Assembly: GCF_000192575.1 (NCBI RefSeq)
Contig: NZ_GL876926.1
Span: 1,374,434 to 1,438,433, forward strand
DNA length: 64,000 nucleotides
From: Novosphingobium nitrogenifigens DSM 19370
GTDB taxonomy: Bacteria; Pseudomonadota; Alphaproteobacteria; Sphingomonadales; Sphingomonadaceae
Direction: 5' to 3'
Part shown: positions 19,833 through 29,702 of the stretch, piece by piece
How positions within the stretch are numbered: the stretch's first letter is position 1
Layout of the letters: each line of letters begins with the position of its first letter
Notes under the pieces: generated by a model
The model's database searches: none
What the model saw: the letters and a program-made list of their open reading frames with translations, nothing else
Told to the model about the DNA's origin: nothing
Program-made: the position numbers and the translations under genes

Positions 19833-21770
19833 TCAGCGTTGCGGGGCCTCGGGCTTGCCCTCCCCGGCCGCAGGAATGACCGGCAAAGTCACATAGGAAA
19901 GGTGCGCGGCCTCGTGATGGATGGTCTGGCGCGCGACTTTGGCCTCGGTATCGGTCGCAAAGGTGCGTCCCGTATTCGGATTGGGGTCGAACTGCGGAAA
20001 GTCGCTGGAGGAAATTTCGACGCGCAGGCGATGACCCGGCCGAAACAGGTTACTGACCGGCCACAAGTGGATCGTGTAGCTATAGATGCGTCCCGGTTCG
20101 ATCGGCGTGGGCCGCTCGACGCTGTCGCGATAACTTGCCCGCTGAATGCCGTTGGAAAGATTGACGGCCGTCCCATCGGGAAAGACATCGATCAGCTTGG
20201 CGGTAAAATCGGTGTCCACCGCGTCGGACGCAGCCGACAGCGTGACGCTGACCGGTCCGGTCACATCGAGCGCCTCGGTCAAAGGGGCACTGGTATAGAC
20301 AAGCACGTCGGCGCGCTGTTCGATCGGGGACTGATCGAACTGTCCCTGCGCGGTCCCGGTCCATGAACAGCACGAATGCCCACCCAGACTGGGCACCGGA
20401 TTGCGCGGATCGTAGAGGTATTCGTCGATCGCAGCCTGCGCCTGCCCGTCGATTGCCGCGCTGCCCATCTCGTTGCCCGCATCGACACCCTGACCGCGCC
20501 CGGCGCCGACTTGCGGCAGCAGGGTCCCGTCGCCGTTGAGCGTTGCGGCATGCCCTGCACTCGCCAGATACCAGCGGCGATAGGCGGTTCCAGGCAAAGG
20601 CCAGTTGTCGGCACTGTGCCAGTCGTTGCTGCCCTGACGATAGTAATCGACACGCGGGCCCGTGCTAACGCCGTTGTCGATCCCTTTCAGGAAATGGTCG
20701 AACCACGCGAGAGTCAATCCGTTTACCGGGCTGTCCGCACCCGATCCAAGATTGGCAAGACGCGGGCTGACCGGGCTGGTCGGGCGCCCCCAGCCCAGAT
20801 GTTCCCAGGGACCGATCACGATGCGCTGCGCAGTGCGGGCGTCCCTCGATCCCCCTTTGGCCAGCATTCCGGTAAAGTTGTCGAGCGCGCCAGAAAGAAA
20901 GCTGTCGTACCAGCCTTCGAATGCAAGCACCGGCACCGTGACCTTGTCGTAACGGCCCGTGATCGACAGGGCTTTCCAATAAGCGTCGCGGGTCGGGTGG
21001 CGCAGCGCGTCGAAGAAATAGGGCGCCACGGCCGGATCGTCGGGGTGCAGCGGTTGCAACCGGTTGTAAGGATGGCTCTGCATCCACCGCGCCGCTTCGC
21101 GATAATCGATCTTCATCCGGTCGGCGAGCGCGGTGTCGCCACGATTGCGAGCCGCACTTTGCGCAATCGTCTCCATCATCCAGGGCACGATGAAGCCCAG
21201 TCGGAATGCCCCGTTTTCGTAAGTCCAGCCCTCGTAATAGTCCGAGGCGGTGTTCGAGGGCACGATGGTCTTGAGCGAAGGCGGCGTCGCCGTAGCCGCC
21301 AGCCACTGCGTCGCGCCGACATAGGAGGAACCGTACATGCCGACCCGTCCATCGGCACCGGGCAACCGCGCGGCCCATTCGACGGTGTCATAGCCGTCGT
21401 CTCGATCATGGGCATATTCATAGAATGCGCCGCCAGAGGCGTATTGACCGCGGATATCCTGAATGACGACGAGATAGCAGTGCGAAGCGTACCATGACGG
21501 GGACTGGAAGCGAGCCGGGCGAACTTGTGCGCTCGCCTTGCCATACTGGGTCCGCATCAGGATGACCGGGACTGCACGGTCGGTCGCCGGGCGATAGACA
21601 TCGGCCTTGAGCACGGTGCCGTCCCGCATGGTCGCGGGCACGTCGCGTTCGACCGAAACCTTGCATGGCCCCTGCCCTTCGGCGGGAGGCCATGCATCGG
21701 CCGCATGGGCGGGTACCACCGGGGCCAGCCACAGGCCAAGCGTTCCCAATACTGCAGCGGCCCGCTTCAT
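19833..21770 (-). CDS. Exported CocE/NonD (S15 X-Pro-type) hydrolase
   Basis: This 645-residue alpha/beta hydrolase has a signal peptide (cut near AHA-ADAWPP). The catalytic Ser149 sits in MYGSSYVG, an S15 feature QDIRGQYAS lies upstream, and a C-terminal jelly-roll domain (about 400-640) carries DFPQFDPNPNTG. Family members cleave prolyl dipeptides, cocaine-type esters or acylated amino compounds. The gene is last in a three-gene operon after an STN receptor and an esterase, and its ATG overlaps the esterase stop by four bases, so it probably acts on the same imported ligand. Confidence 0.85.
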   Translation of the reverse strand: MKRAAAVLGTLGLWLAPVVPAHAADAWPPAEGQGPCKVSVERDVPATMRDGTVLKADVYRPATDRAVPVILMRTQYGKASAQVRPARFQSPSWYASHCYLVVIQDIRGQYASGGAFYEYAHDRDDGYDTVEWAARLPGADGRVGMYGSSYVGATQWLAATATPPSLKTIVPSNTASDYYEGWTYENGAFRLGFIVPWMMETIAQSAARNRGDTALADRMKIDYREAARWMQSHPYNRLQPLHPDDPAVAPYFFDALRHPTRDAYWKALSITGRYDKVTVPVLAFEGWYDSFLSGALDNFTGMLAKGGSRDARTAQRIVIGPWEHLGWGRPTSPVSPRLANLGSGADSPVNGLTLAWFDHFLKGIDNGVSTGPRVDYYRQGSNDWHSADNWPLPGTAYRRWYLASAGHAATLNGDGTLLPQVGAGRGQGVDAGNEMGSAAIDGQAQAAIDEYLYDPRNPVPSLGGHSCCSWTGTAQGQFDQSPIEQRADVLVYTSAPLTEALDVTGPVSVTLSAASDAVDTDFTAKLIDVFPDGTAVNLSNGIQRASYRDSVERPTPIEPGRIYSYTIHLWPVSNLFRPGHRLRVEISSSDFPQFDPNPNTGRTFATDTEAKVARQTIHHEAAHLSYVTLPVIPAAGEGKPEAPQR

Positions 21771-22753
21771 GGTTTGCGCTCCCCGGCAACTGGACGCTGC
21801 TCGGCCGGGCTCAGGGCGAACCGCACCAGCCGGGCGATCGAGGTTCCCAGCACGGATTCATGATGCTCTCCGGCAAAGACCACCGCCTGTGCATCGATCC
21901 CCGTCCGCGCGCCGTTCAGGCGGTCGGCCATCTGGCGAACGTCGTCGACCATGCGCCCCTGCCATTGCAACCAGTCGTTCTTCTGAACGCTGCCGGGCAC
22001 GCCGGGGTCGCATTCGCCGGGCGTCTGTTCGCACCCCCCGATGGTCAGCAAAAGGCGGGCATGAACCGGTCGCCCCGCACGCAGGGCACGTGTCTTGTCC
22101 TCGATATCCAGAATATAGCGATCGCCGTACCAGATCGACGGGCTCATCGCCGCATACGTCTGGAACAGGTCGGGACGGGTGAAAGCCGTGTAGAGCGTGA
22201 ACAATCCGCCCAGCGAGTGTCCGGCCAGCGTCTGACGATGGGGATCGACCGGAAAATCCCGCGTGATCGAGGGCTTTACGACATTGGCGATGTAATCGAG
22301 GAACCGCTCGGCCCCACCGGTGTCGGGAATGGCATAGCCCGCCGGACCGATCGGCGCACGACCGGACGGAAGCGCCGGGGTGAGATCGTGCTGACGCTGC
22401 GCATCGTTCCACGGGTCATCGCCCGGATAGCCGATCGCCACGATCACCGCCGGGGCTTCGTACGTGTCGGCACTTTCGCGGCGGACTTCGTCGCGCAGGG
22501 TGCCGAACACGCTGTTGCCGTCGAGAATGTAGATCACCGGCCAGCCGGCAGCCGGTGCTTTCCCCTCGGGCACGGAAATGAGCAGGCGACAGCACGGACG
22601 CCCCGGCATCATCGCCAGCACACGATCCTGCGTACCGGGCAGAACCACCGGAGGATACGTCGCCGAGGTTTCGGCACGGACCGAACCGGACAAGAGCGGA
22701 ACGGCCAGAGCGGCGGCTGTCGCGGCGAGGCGAAAGACAGTGGGAAACGACAT
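21767..22753 (-). CDS. IroE/BesA-like siderophore esterase
   Basis: This 328-residue alpha/beta hydrolase of the esterase D group has a signal peptide (to about SVRA), WPVIYILDGNSVFG after the first strand, Ser180 in AGHSLGG and a late His in GEHHES. IroE, Fes and BesA use this fold to cut trilactone siderophores. Position directly after a TonB receptor (13-base gap) and overlap with a downstream CocE hydrolase support periplasmic ligand hydrolysis. The exact substrate is unknown. Confidence 0.78.
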   Translation of the reverse strand: MSFPTVFRLAATAAALAVPLLSGSVRAETSATYPPVVLPGTQDRVLAMMPGRPCCRLLISVPEGKAPAAGWPVIYILDGNSVFGTLRDEVRRESADTYEAPAVIVAIGYPGDDPWNDAQRQHDLTPALPSGRAPIGPAGYAIPDTGGAERFLDYIANVVKPSITRDFPVDPHRQTLAGHSLGGLFTLYTAFTRPDLFQTYAAMSPSIWYGDRYILDIEDKTRALRAGRPVHARLLLTIGGCEQTPGECDPGVPGSVQKNDWLQWQGRMVDDVRQMADRLNGARTGIDAQAVVFAGEHHESVLGTSIARLVRFALSPAEQRPVAGERKP

Positions 22754-22766
22754 GGTCCGTGGCCCT

Positions 22767-25349
22767 TCAGTTGCGGAAGGTGGCGGTAAGGCCGATAGTG
22801 CGCGGGCGCATGGTCATGGCGCGTCCGCCATCCCCTTGGTCGGCCTGCGCGCGATAGTAATAAGTATAGGCGCGGCTGTTCAGCATGTTGGACACATAGG
22901 CCGAAATGTCCCACGATCCGTGGCGCACCCCTGCGCGCAAGTTCACGCTGTTGAGAGCCGCTCCGCGATAGGTATAGGGATTGTAGCCGTTCACCCCTTC
23001 CGACCCGGTCCGGTGATAGGCGCTCGAATATTGCCATGCGCCGTAGAAATAGGCCGAGGTATTCTGGGCAATGTCGCGCGCATATTCACCGCTGAACGAT
23101 GATTGCCAGTTCGGCGTTCCCAGATCGTCCCCCTTGCGGGCGAGGAGAACGGCACTGTCGCTGCCGTCTGGGACGGCGCCGAAGACATCGGTGCGATAAG
23201 TCGCCTTGGTATAGCCGAACGCCGCCGACAGCGTCAGCCCGTGGATGGGCTTGGCGTCGAGCTGGAAATCGAAACCGCGACTGGCCGCCTTTCCCAGGTT
23301 GGCGTTGTAGCCGAAACCACACGAAGGCAGCGGCACATTGGCCTGGATCCCGTTCCAGTCCACCCAGAACAGGCTGCCTGCCATGCTCAGCTTGCCGCCC
23401 AGCAATTTGCCTTTCGCGCCGAGTTCATAGCTCCACAGGCTGTCCGACTTGTAGGTGGACGGCACCGCCGTGAGCCCAAGCGTCGCAAGATCCCCGGCGC
23501 AAGTCGTCGGAACCTGCGGATTGGCGCCACCGATGCGATACCCCTTGGCCGCGGTTGCATAGACCTGTGCGGCCCCTGCCTGATACGACAGGTTGAAACG
23601 CGGGGTGACCGGTGTTTCGCTTTGCTCGCCGCTGTAATGCAGGGCCTCGGTCCCGACGAAAGGGCCGTCCTGATTGTCGACGAAGCTGAAATGGTTGTGC
23701 GCCACGCGCAAGCCCACCGACGCTTTCAGGCGATTGGTGATGCGATAGCTGGCATCCCCGAAGACGGCCCGTTCCTGCGTTTCATACGTCAGCCCTTCGA
23801 GAAAGCTGACATTGCCGGGCAACTGGCCGCGACCATAGAATGTCTCGGTGGTCCATCCGGGGAACAATGCGGGGATCAGCGTGTCGATATTGTCGACTTC
23901 GGCCTGATCGTACCGTTGGGTGCTGTTCTGGAAAAAGAAGCCGACAACCCAGGTGAAGCGGGCATTCCCCGCATCGCGCGAAGTCAGGCGCAGTTCTTCG
24001 GACCAGTTCTTTTGCCGCGTGATCGTATTGCTGCGTTCGTGAAAATCGACGCCGGGGACATAGGTCATTGCCCCTCCGGTAAGGGCGCTCACCGAAAGCG
24101 GCGCATAGTCCTCGACCCGCTCGCCGCGCCGGTCATAATAGGATGTCACCGACTTCACGGTAAAAGGGCCCGCATCATAGTCGATATTCAGGACCGGCAG
24201 GACAAAGCGGTCATGATCGGGCTGGGCCATCCCGTATGTCGATTTGTACGTCCCTGCCGAGGGCCAGAACAGGTCGATGTCGTCCCGGCGGGTGTTCTGA
24301 TAGAATACGCTCGGCGTGATGGTCAGCCGGTCACTGGCGACGATGCGCATTTCCGCCCGGAAAGCCATGTCGTTTTCGCTGTTGGTATTGCTGGCCAGCA
24401 AGGCTCCGGTCGTGGGCGATACCCGGTCGATATAGCCCCCGGTGTGGCGTCCCCACGCGCTGACCCGCAGACCGATGCGGTCCTGTACCAGCGGCGTATC
24501 GAGAGCCACACCCAGTTCGCCACTGGGGTCACCGCCTTGCGTAAAACTTACGTCGGCGCGACCGTAAATCCGCGTGCGGTCGAGCGAAGGCGTCGGCGTG
24601 ACGAAGCGGACGGCGCCGCCTTCCGAACCCGACCCGAACAGCGTGCCCTGCGGGCCCCGCAGCACTTCGACCCGGTCCAGATCGAAAATGAGCGGATAGT
24701 TGTTGTTGACCACGCCCAGATAGTTGCGGGTCTGAATCGGGGTGTTGTCGATATAGATCCCCGTGGTCGATGCCCCGGTGTTCGAATTGATGCCGCGAAT
24801 GGAAATCGTCTCGCCGCCGTAGCTCGACGTGGCGATATTGCTGAGCCCCGGGGTCAGGCGCACGAGATCGTCAAGCGAACGCACCCCCTGCCGGTCCATC
24901 GAAGCCTTGTCGTGCGCGGCGATGCTGGCCGGGACTTTCAGGATCTGCTGGTCGCGCCTCTGGGCCCCGGTCACGACGATGCCGGGGGTCTCTTCCCCCG
25001 CCCCCGGAACCGGCGTCGCATCGGCCCGGGGCGCCCCTGCCGTCACGCGATAGCCGCCCCCGGCATTACGCACGGCCAGCAACCCGGTCCCGCGCAGCAA
25101 TTCGCGAATGGCCACCTCGTTTTCGAACCGTCCGCTGACGTCATGCGAACGCTTGTCCGCAGTCAGCGCCCCGGCCGCGACCACGAGTTCATGCGACTGG
25201 CGCGAAAATTCGAGCAAGGCCGCCGACAGCGGCTGGGCGGGAATATGAAAGCCCTGCGGCCGGGCTTGCGCCTGCACGGGATGGGCCATGGCGATCACGG
25301 CCATGACGGGCGCTGCCATGATGGCTGCGAAACTGGGTTTCCGTTTCAT
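22767..25349 (-). CDS. TonB-dependent receptor with STN signalling domain
   Basis: The 860-residue receptor starts with a signal peptide (to HPVQA), then an STN domain (about 33-105: FHIPAQPLSAALLEFSRQS, RELLRGTGLLAVRNAGGGYRV), the type that talks to FecR. A plug (VRSLDDLVRLTPGLSNI, VEVLRGPQGTLFGSGSEGGA) and a barrel ending in GLTATFRN follow. STN plus a neighbouring fecIR pair is the Fec-type cell-surface signalling arrangement. It leads an operon with two secreted hydrolases. The 126-base upstream gap shows no operator I can name. Confidence 0.9.
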   Translation of the reverse strand: MKRKPSFAAIMAAPVMAVIAMAHPVQAQARPQGFHIPAQPLSAALLEFSRQSHELVVAAGALTADKRSHDVSGRFENEVAIRELLRGTGLLAVRNAGGGYRVTAGAPRADATPVPGAGEETPGIVVTGAQRRDQQILKVPASIAAHDKASMDRQGVRSLDDLVRLTPGLSNIATSSYGGETISIRGINSNTGASTTGIYIDNTPIQTRNYLGVVNNNYPLIFDLDRVEVLRGPQGTLFGSGSEGGAVRFVTPTPSLDRTRIYGRADVSFTQGGDPSGELGVALDTPLVQDRIGLRVSAWGRHTGGYIDRVSPTTGALLASNTNSENDMAFRAEMRIVASDRLTITPSVFYQNTRRDDIDLFWPSAGTYKSTYGMAQPDHDRFVLPVLNIDYDAGPFTVKSVTSYYDRRGERVEDYAPLSVSALTGGAMTYVPGVDFHERSNTITRQKNWSEELRLTSRDAGNARFTWVVGFFFQNSTQRYDQAEVDNIDTLIPALFPGWTTETFYGRGQLPGNVSFLEGLTYETQERAVFGDASYRITNRLKASVGLRVAHNHFSFVDNQDGPFVGTEALHYSGEQSETPVTPRFNLSYQAGAAQVYATAAKGYRIGGANPQVPTTCAGDLATLGLTAVPSTYKSDSLWSYELGAKGKLLGGKLSMAGSLFWVDWNGIQANVPLPSCGFGYNANLGKAASRGFDFQLDAKPIHGLTLSAAFGYTKATYRTDVFGAVPDGSDSAVLLARKGDDLGTPNWQSSFSGEYARDIAQNTSAYFYGAWQYSSAYHRTGSEGVNGYNPYTYRGAALNSVNLRAGVRHGSWDISAYVSNMLNSRAYTYYYRAQADQGDGGRAMTMRPRTIGLTATFRN

Positions 25350-25475
25350 TCGATGTGCTCCCCTTCCCGACCGATCCCTGCGCTGCCCACGAAGCGGATC
25401 GATCCGGTTTCACATCATGGACGATCCGCAAAACCCGATCGTCAGGGGAACACCGAAAGTTTTTTACAATTTAAG

Positions 25476-26105
25476 TCACACCTTGATCCGGCGGCGCGGA
25501 ACCATGCGCATGCCGAGCAGGGTCAAAAGGAGACCGGCATAGATCCACGGTTCGATCTGGAACCCCTTGACCCGCAGGATGAAATGGATCGCGGCCGCCC
25601 CGCCTGCCGGATAGACGAGGCGATGCAGGGCCTGCCACCGGCGGCCACCGAGACGACGGATAGAGGCGCGGGTCGATGTCAGCGCAAGTGGGAGAAGCAT
25701 GAGCCAGGTCGCCATGCCGAGCAGGATGAAGCGATGCTTGACGACATCTGCCCAGAGCAGATCGAACGCCGCCCCCTGATCGAGCACGAAATAGACGAGG
25801 AGATGGATGCAGCCATAGGCAAAGGCCCAGAGACCAAGCGGACGGCGCCACGGAGCCAGCCAGGCCCAACCGGTCAGCCGACGCAGCGGCGTTATCGCCA
25901 GGGCAAGCCACAAGGCGCGCAAGGCCCAGAGACCGAGACGATTGATCGTTTCCGCCACCGGCTCTGCCGTCAGCCCCGCATCGAGCGGCGACACTCCGCC
26001 CGCCATCATGAGCCAGCGCCCGACAAGGATCGCAAGCGGCAGTGCCATCGCCACCTGCACGCCCCAGCGCAAGGCAAGACTTCGTCCCCTGGTCATCGTG
26101 CCCAC
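25476..26105 (-). CDS. msrQ: MsrQ, haem-binding membrane subunit of MsrPQ
   Basis: The 209-residue ferric-reductase-like protein has about six helices. Conserved His residues for b-type haem appear in YGCIHLLVYF and ALHRLVYPAGGAAAIHFI. MsrQ passes electrons from the quinone pool or flavin reductase to periplasmic MsrP. The ATG at 26105 lies two bases after the msrP stop, so both form one operon. An alternative ATG at 26096 is possible. Confidence 0.9.
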   Translation of the reverse strand: MGTMTRGRSLALRWGVQVAMALPLAILVGRWLMMAGGVSPLDAGLTAEPVAETINRLGLWALRALWLALAITPLRRLTGWAWLAPWRRPLGLWAFAYGCIHLLVYFVLDQGAAFDLLWADVVKHRFILLGMATWLMLLPLALTSTRASIRRLGGRRWQALHRLVYPAGGAAAIHFILRVKGFQIEPWIYAGLLLTLLGMRMVPRRRIKV

Positions 26106-26107
26106 GG

Positions 26108-27049
26108 TCAGAAATTGCGCACGAGATTCATGCCGCGATAAAGCCCGGCGACATCGTCGGCATAACCGTTGAACGGCAGCGTGCGTCGGGGAAGCCAGTC
26201 GCCGATCCGCCGTTCGCGCGACTGTGTCCAGCGGGGATGATCAACCGCCGGGTTCACATTGGCGAAAAAGCCGTATTCGTCGGGCGCGGTCAGGTTCCAA
26301 CTCGTCGGGGGCTGGCGATCGACCAGCCGGATGCGCACGATCGACTTGATCGACTTGAACCCGTACTTCCACGGCACCACGAGGCGTAGCGGTGCGCCGT
26401 TCTGGTTGGGCAGGACGCGCCCGTAAAGACCGAGCGCCATGAACGTCAGCGGGTGCATCGCCTCATCCATCCGCAGTCCCTCGACATAGGGCCATTGCAG
26501 CGAACGGGTCCGCTGCCCCGGCATCTGCGAAGGATCGTGCAGCGTTTCAAAGGCGACGTAGCGGGCGTTTGACAGCGGCTCGACCATCTTGAGCAAGGCC
26601 GCGAGCGGAAATCCCGTCCAGGGAATGACCATCGACCACGCCTCGACACAACGGTGGCGATAAACCCGCTCTTCCAGTGGAAACAGGCGTGTCAGGCGAT
26701 CGATGTCGACCACGCCCGGCTTTGCCACCAGACCGTCGACTTTCACGGTCCAGGGATGGGTACGCAATCGCCCGGCATTGCGCGACGGGTCTTCCTTGCC
26801 AAAGCCGAACTCATAGAAATTGTTGTAATGCTTGACGTTTTCATAGGACGTTGCCGGTTCCCCGGCGTCGCGCGTCCGCTTTGCGACGAGACGCGCCAAG
26901 GCCGGTTCCTCCCCGGCCGAAAGCACCGAGGAAGGCAGGAGCCCCACCCCGACCATCCCCGCCACAATGGCGCGCCGGTTCCAGTAATGCCCTTCCGCCG
27001 TGGCTTCGGCTTCGGTCGGATGATGGGGGTTCGGGTTCCGGATCAGCAT
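26108..27049 (-). CDS. msrP: MsrP, periplasmic methionine sulfoxide reductase catalytic subunit
   Basis: This 313-residue molybdopterin enzyme of the sulfite-oxidase fold repairs oxidised methionine in envelope proteins. It has an N-terminal twin-arginine signal ([17 protein letters not shown], about 23-39), the molybdenum-binding Cys134 in HRCVEAWSM, and family blocks [10 protein letters not shown] and [18 protein letters not shown]. The start at 27049 precedes the Tat segment; a longer open frame exists upstream but is not homologous. It is followed immediately by msrQ. Confidence 0.93.
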   Translation of the reverse strand: MLIRNPNPHHPTEAEATAEGHYWNRRAIVAGMVGVGLLPSSVLSAGEEPALARLVAKRTRDAGEPATSYENVKHYNNFYEFGFGKEDPSRNAGRLRTHPWTVKVDGLVAKPGVVDIDRLTRLFPLEERVYRHRCVEAWSMVIPWTGFPLAALLKMVEPLSNARYVAFETLHDPSQMPGQRTRSLQWPYVEGLRMDEAMHPLTFMALGLYGRVLPNQNGAPLRLVVPWKYGFKSIKSIVRIRLVDRQPPTSWNLTAPDEYGFFANVNPAVDHPRWTQSRERRIGDWLPRRTLPFNGYADDVAGLYRGMNLVRNF

Positions 27050-27135
27050 GTGCCTCGCTCGCTCTGGGAAAAGAGGATGCCTGCTATTCGCGCCAGCGCG
27101 GCAAATGGTTTCAAGTGCCCGTGCGTGCAACCCGG

Positions 27136-27927
27136 TCAGAATGCCACTTTGACCTCGCCCCCGTCGACGCGAAAATTCGATCCGCAGACCCACGAAGCCG
27201 CAGGAGAAAGCAGCCAGGCATAGACTTCGGCGACATCCTGCGGCTCGCCAAAGCGGATGATCCCGTTTTCGCGGGCAAAGACGGTCACGGCACTATCCGG
27301 ATCGAGGCCCCGGTTTTGCGCAAAGCGGTGCAGCATCTGGCGGCGGCGGTCGGTCATGACCGGTCCCGGCGAGACCGAGTTGACGCGAATGCCGTCGGCC
27401 TGCCCCTGCTCGGCAAATGTCCGCGACAGGGCAAGGATCATGGCATTGATCGCGCCGACGGCGGCAAAGGCAGCCTTGGGCACGAAGGCAGAGGTTCCCG
27501 AAGTGATCGCCACGGCCCCCGAGGTTTTCCGCAAATGGGGCCAGGCGGCCAGAACCATGCGCCGCATCCCGTGGAACTTCAGCGCGAGGCTATCGTGCCA
27601 GTCGCCGTCGCCCAGATCGAACAGCCCTTTCTGGCTGACGTCCCCGGCAATGGTCGCCACTGCGTCGAGCCGACCGAGAACGCCGACGGTTGCCGCGACC
27701 GCGCGGGCGGCGGCATCGGGATGGCGCAAGTCGAACGGCAGGACCAGCGCCCGCGCACCGGCAGCACGGATCTCGTCTGCCGCGCTTTCCAACCCCGTTT
27801 CGGAACGGGCGACGATGGCGACAGCGGAAAAATCGGTCGCAAGGCGAATGGCCGTGGCCCGCCCGATGCCGCGACTGGCGCCGGTGACCAAAGCCACGCG
27901 TCCGGCCTCAAATCCTTCATCCATCAT
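27136..27927 (-). CDS. Short-chain dehydrogenase-like protein lacking catalytic Tyr and Lys
   Basis: The 263-residue Rossmann protein has the cofactor motif TGASRGIG (15-22) and the SDR end GSNFRVDGG. Ser143 of the catalytic triad is present in ITSGTS, but the expected YxxxK reads V157-G-A-I-N161, and the NNAG turn reads TIAG. The flanking AA-GA--A pattern aligns exactly with normal SDRs, so the two replacements look real. It may be a non-catalytic or NADP-sensing paralogue, or use another mechanism. It is separated by 86 bases from msrP and appears to be transcribed alone. Confidence 0.8.
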   Translation of the reverse strand: MMDEGFEAGRVALVTGASRGIGRATAIRLATDFSAVAIVARSETGLESAADEIRAAGARALVLPFDLRHPDAAARAVAATVGVLGRLDAVATIAGDVSQKGLFDLGDGDWHDSLALKFHGMRRMVLAAWPHLRKTSGAVAITSGTSAFVPKAAFAAVGAINAMILALSRTFAEQGQADGIRVNSVSPGPVMTDRRRQMLHRFAQNRGLDPDSAVTVFARENGIIRFGEPQDVAEVYAWLLSPAASWVCGSNFRVDGGEVKVAF

Positions 27928-28067
27928 GATGATCCTGTCTGGATAACCGACCCGCCGTCACGCTCGGGGAGACGTGAGGCGCAACGACGGGCCGGGCGAC
28001 CCGCAAGCCGCGACGATGCCCCGCAGAAGTGGGGGTGCAAGGCATCGGAACGCGGCTCTTCGGGCAA

Positions 28068-29036
28068 TCAATGCGCGGGGGCGAAATCCGCCTTGATCGC
28101 GGCGGCAACGGCCCCGGCGTTTTCGTCGAGAACGAAATGCCCCGCGTCGAGCCAGACCAGCCGCGCCTTGGGCACATCGCGCAGGAAGGCCTCGGCGCCT
28201 GCCGGGATGAAGAACGGATCGTGCTTGCCCCAGAGGATCAGCGTCTGCGGCTGATATTTGCGCAAGGCCTCGTGCCAGCTGTCGTAGAGCGCGACATTGG
28301 TGCGGTAATCATAGAGCAGGTCGAGCTGGTAGGCCTCGGTACCGGGTCGATCGAGCAAGGCCTGATCGTGTGTCCAGTTGTCGGGGCTGATCGCGGCTTC
28401 ATCGCGGGCGCCGACCGTGTACTGGAACTTCGTCGTACCCGCCGCGAGGAAATTGCGCGCCGCTGCCTCGGTCTCGCTATTGCGGTTCTGCCACAGCGGC
28501 AGGAACACCTGCTTGGGCATGTCGCCGACGCCGTCGAGATAGGCATTGGCGTTTTGCACCACCAACCCGGCGACACGGTCGGGATGGCGGGTGAACAGAC
28601 GAAAGCCGACCGGCCCGCCATAGTCCTGCATGTAAAGGACATAGCGGTTCAGCCCCAGTTGATCGAGCAACCCGTCGACATGATCGGTCAACGCCTCGAA
28701 CGTATAAGTGAACGCACCGGCTGCCGGAGCATCCGACTGGCCAAAGCCGATATAGTCGGGCGCGATCACATGAAAGCGATCGGCAAGCGCGGGAATGAGA
28801 TCGCGATACATGTGACTGCTGCTCGGGAACCCGTGGAGCAGGACGATCGTCGGCAGGGAAGGATCGCCTGCCTCGCGATAGAAGACCTGACGGCCCTTGA
28901 CTGTCGCATAATGGTAGGTTTCGTGCACGGACAGAAGCCTTTCGGGCGCGGCCACGGCGGGCGCGGCGAAAAACGGAACGGAAAGCGCGGCAAGAGCCAG
29001 CGCGAGGGCGGAAGCGAGCGGCTTTGGACGCAACAT
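28068..29036 (-). CDS. Exported haloalkane dehalogenase / epoxide hydrolase-type alpha/beta hydrolase
   Basis: The 322-residue protein has a signal peptide (cut near AVA-APER), the oxyanion motif LLHGFPSSS (67-74), APDYIGFGQSD, the nucleophile Asp138 in MQDYGG and a late His near 300 in DAGHFV. An Asp nucleophile is typical of haloalkane dehalogenases and epoxide hydrolases, in contrast to Ser in esterases. It lies two bases after the AhpD-like gene stop (29039), so they form one operon, divergent from a LysR gene. A haloacid dehalogenase lies just beyond that regulator, which favours dehalogenation, but an epoxide substrate is possible. Confidence 0.72.
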   Translation of the reverse strand: MLRPKPLASALALALAALSVPFFAAPAVAAPERLLSVHETYHYATVKGRQVFYREAGDPSLPTIVLLHGFPSSSHMYRDLIPALADRFHVIAPDYIGFGQSDAPAAGAFTYTFEALTDHVDGLLDQLGLNRYVLYMQDYGGPVGFRLFTRHPDRVAGLVVQNANAYLDGVGDMPKQVFLPLWQNRNSETEAAARNFLAAGTTKFQYTVGARDEAAISPDNWTHDQALLDRPGTEAYQLDLLYDYRTNVALYDSWHEALRKYQPQTLILWGKHDPFFIPAGAEAFLRDVPKARLVWLDAGHFVLDENAGAVAAAIKADFAPAH

Positions 29037-29038
29037 CG

Positions 29039-29578
29039 TCACGCCCCGGCCCGCACGATCGGGAAATCGATATCGGTCTGGGCGACATTGTTGGTGAGAT
29101 TGGTGAAGACGTTGATCGCGACATTGGCGACGATCTCGATCACCTGCGCATCGGAAAATCCGGCCAGCTTCACCGCCGAAATGTCGGTCCCGTCGACTTT
29201 GCCGCGCGTGCGGACGACGGCGCGGGCAAAAACGACCGCCGCATCCGCGCGTGCGTCGAGCGAATGTCCGGCACGATTGGCCGCGATCTCGTCCGCATCG
29301 AGCCCCGCCATGTTGGCGGCGAGGAAGCTGTGTACCGACAGGCAATAGTCGCACCCGGTCGCCTCGGCGACGGCGATCGCGATCCGTTCACGCGTGCGGA
29401 CGTCCAGCGTGCGGCCGAGGGCACCGTTGAGCGCGATCAGCCCTTCGAGCACGGCCGGACTGCTGCCGACGAGGAGGAAGAGATTGGGAATGACCCCCAA
29501 CTGGCCCTGTACTGCATCGAGCAAGGGCTGCGAGGCGCTCGGCTGATCTTCGTAAGAGGGAATGGCAATGCGCGACAT
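29039..29578 (-). CDS. Carboxymuconolactone decarboxylase / AhpD-like protein
   Basis: The 179-residue protein contains the AhpD active-site motif with Cys76, Cys79 and His83 in CDYCLSVH, inside helices ERIAIAVAEATG and AANMAGLDADEI. Such proteins act as thiol-disulfide peroxidase partners. The start follows AAAGGAGT. It is first in an operon with an exported hydrolase and divergent from a LysR regulator, a common pairing for AhpD-like genes. Confidence 0.88.
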   Translation of the reverse strand: MSRIAIPSYEDQPSASQPLLDAVQGQLGVIPNLFLLVGSSPAVLEGLIALNGALGRTLDVRTRERIAIAVAEATGCDYCLSVHSFLAANMAGLDADEIAANRAGHSLDARADAAVVFARAVVRTRGKVDGTDISAVKLAGFSDAQVIEIVANVAINVFTNLTNNVAQTDIDFPIVRAGA

Positions 29579-29653
29579 GGCTGAAACTCCTTTCGCGACG
29601 GCGGAAAAGCGAGGCCGTCGGGATGGAGATCGAAATAATTGCTCGCATGATTT

Positions 29654-29687
29654 GCGATAATCGGTCACATTCGCACGACATTATCGC
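29654..29687. promoter_or_regulatory. Candidate LysR operator between ahpD-like and lysR genes
   Basis: GCGATAAT and ATTATCGC form an 8-bp inverted repeat with an 18-base spacer in the divergent promoter region. The left arm continues as GCGATAATCGG, and these 11 bases recur in inverted orientation at 30619-30629. LysR proteins usually bind such dyads between divergent genes. Confidence 0.55.
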
Positions 29688-29702
29688 GAAAATCGGGATT
29701 GT

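Noticed and set aside
25350..25475. FecI-type promoter before the STN receptor
   Set aside because: The gap is short and I could not identify a convincing -35/-10 pair without a set of aligned targets.
23103..26141. 1012-codon frame opposite the STN receptor and msrQ
   Set aside because: It spans two well-supported genes and a promoter gap; composition is typical of GC-rich antisense.
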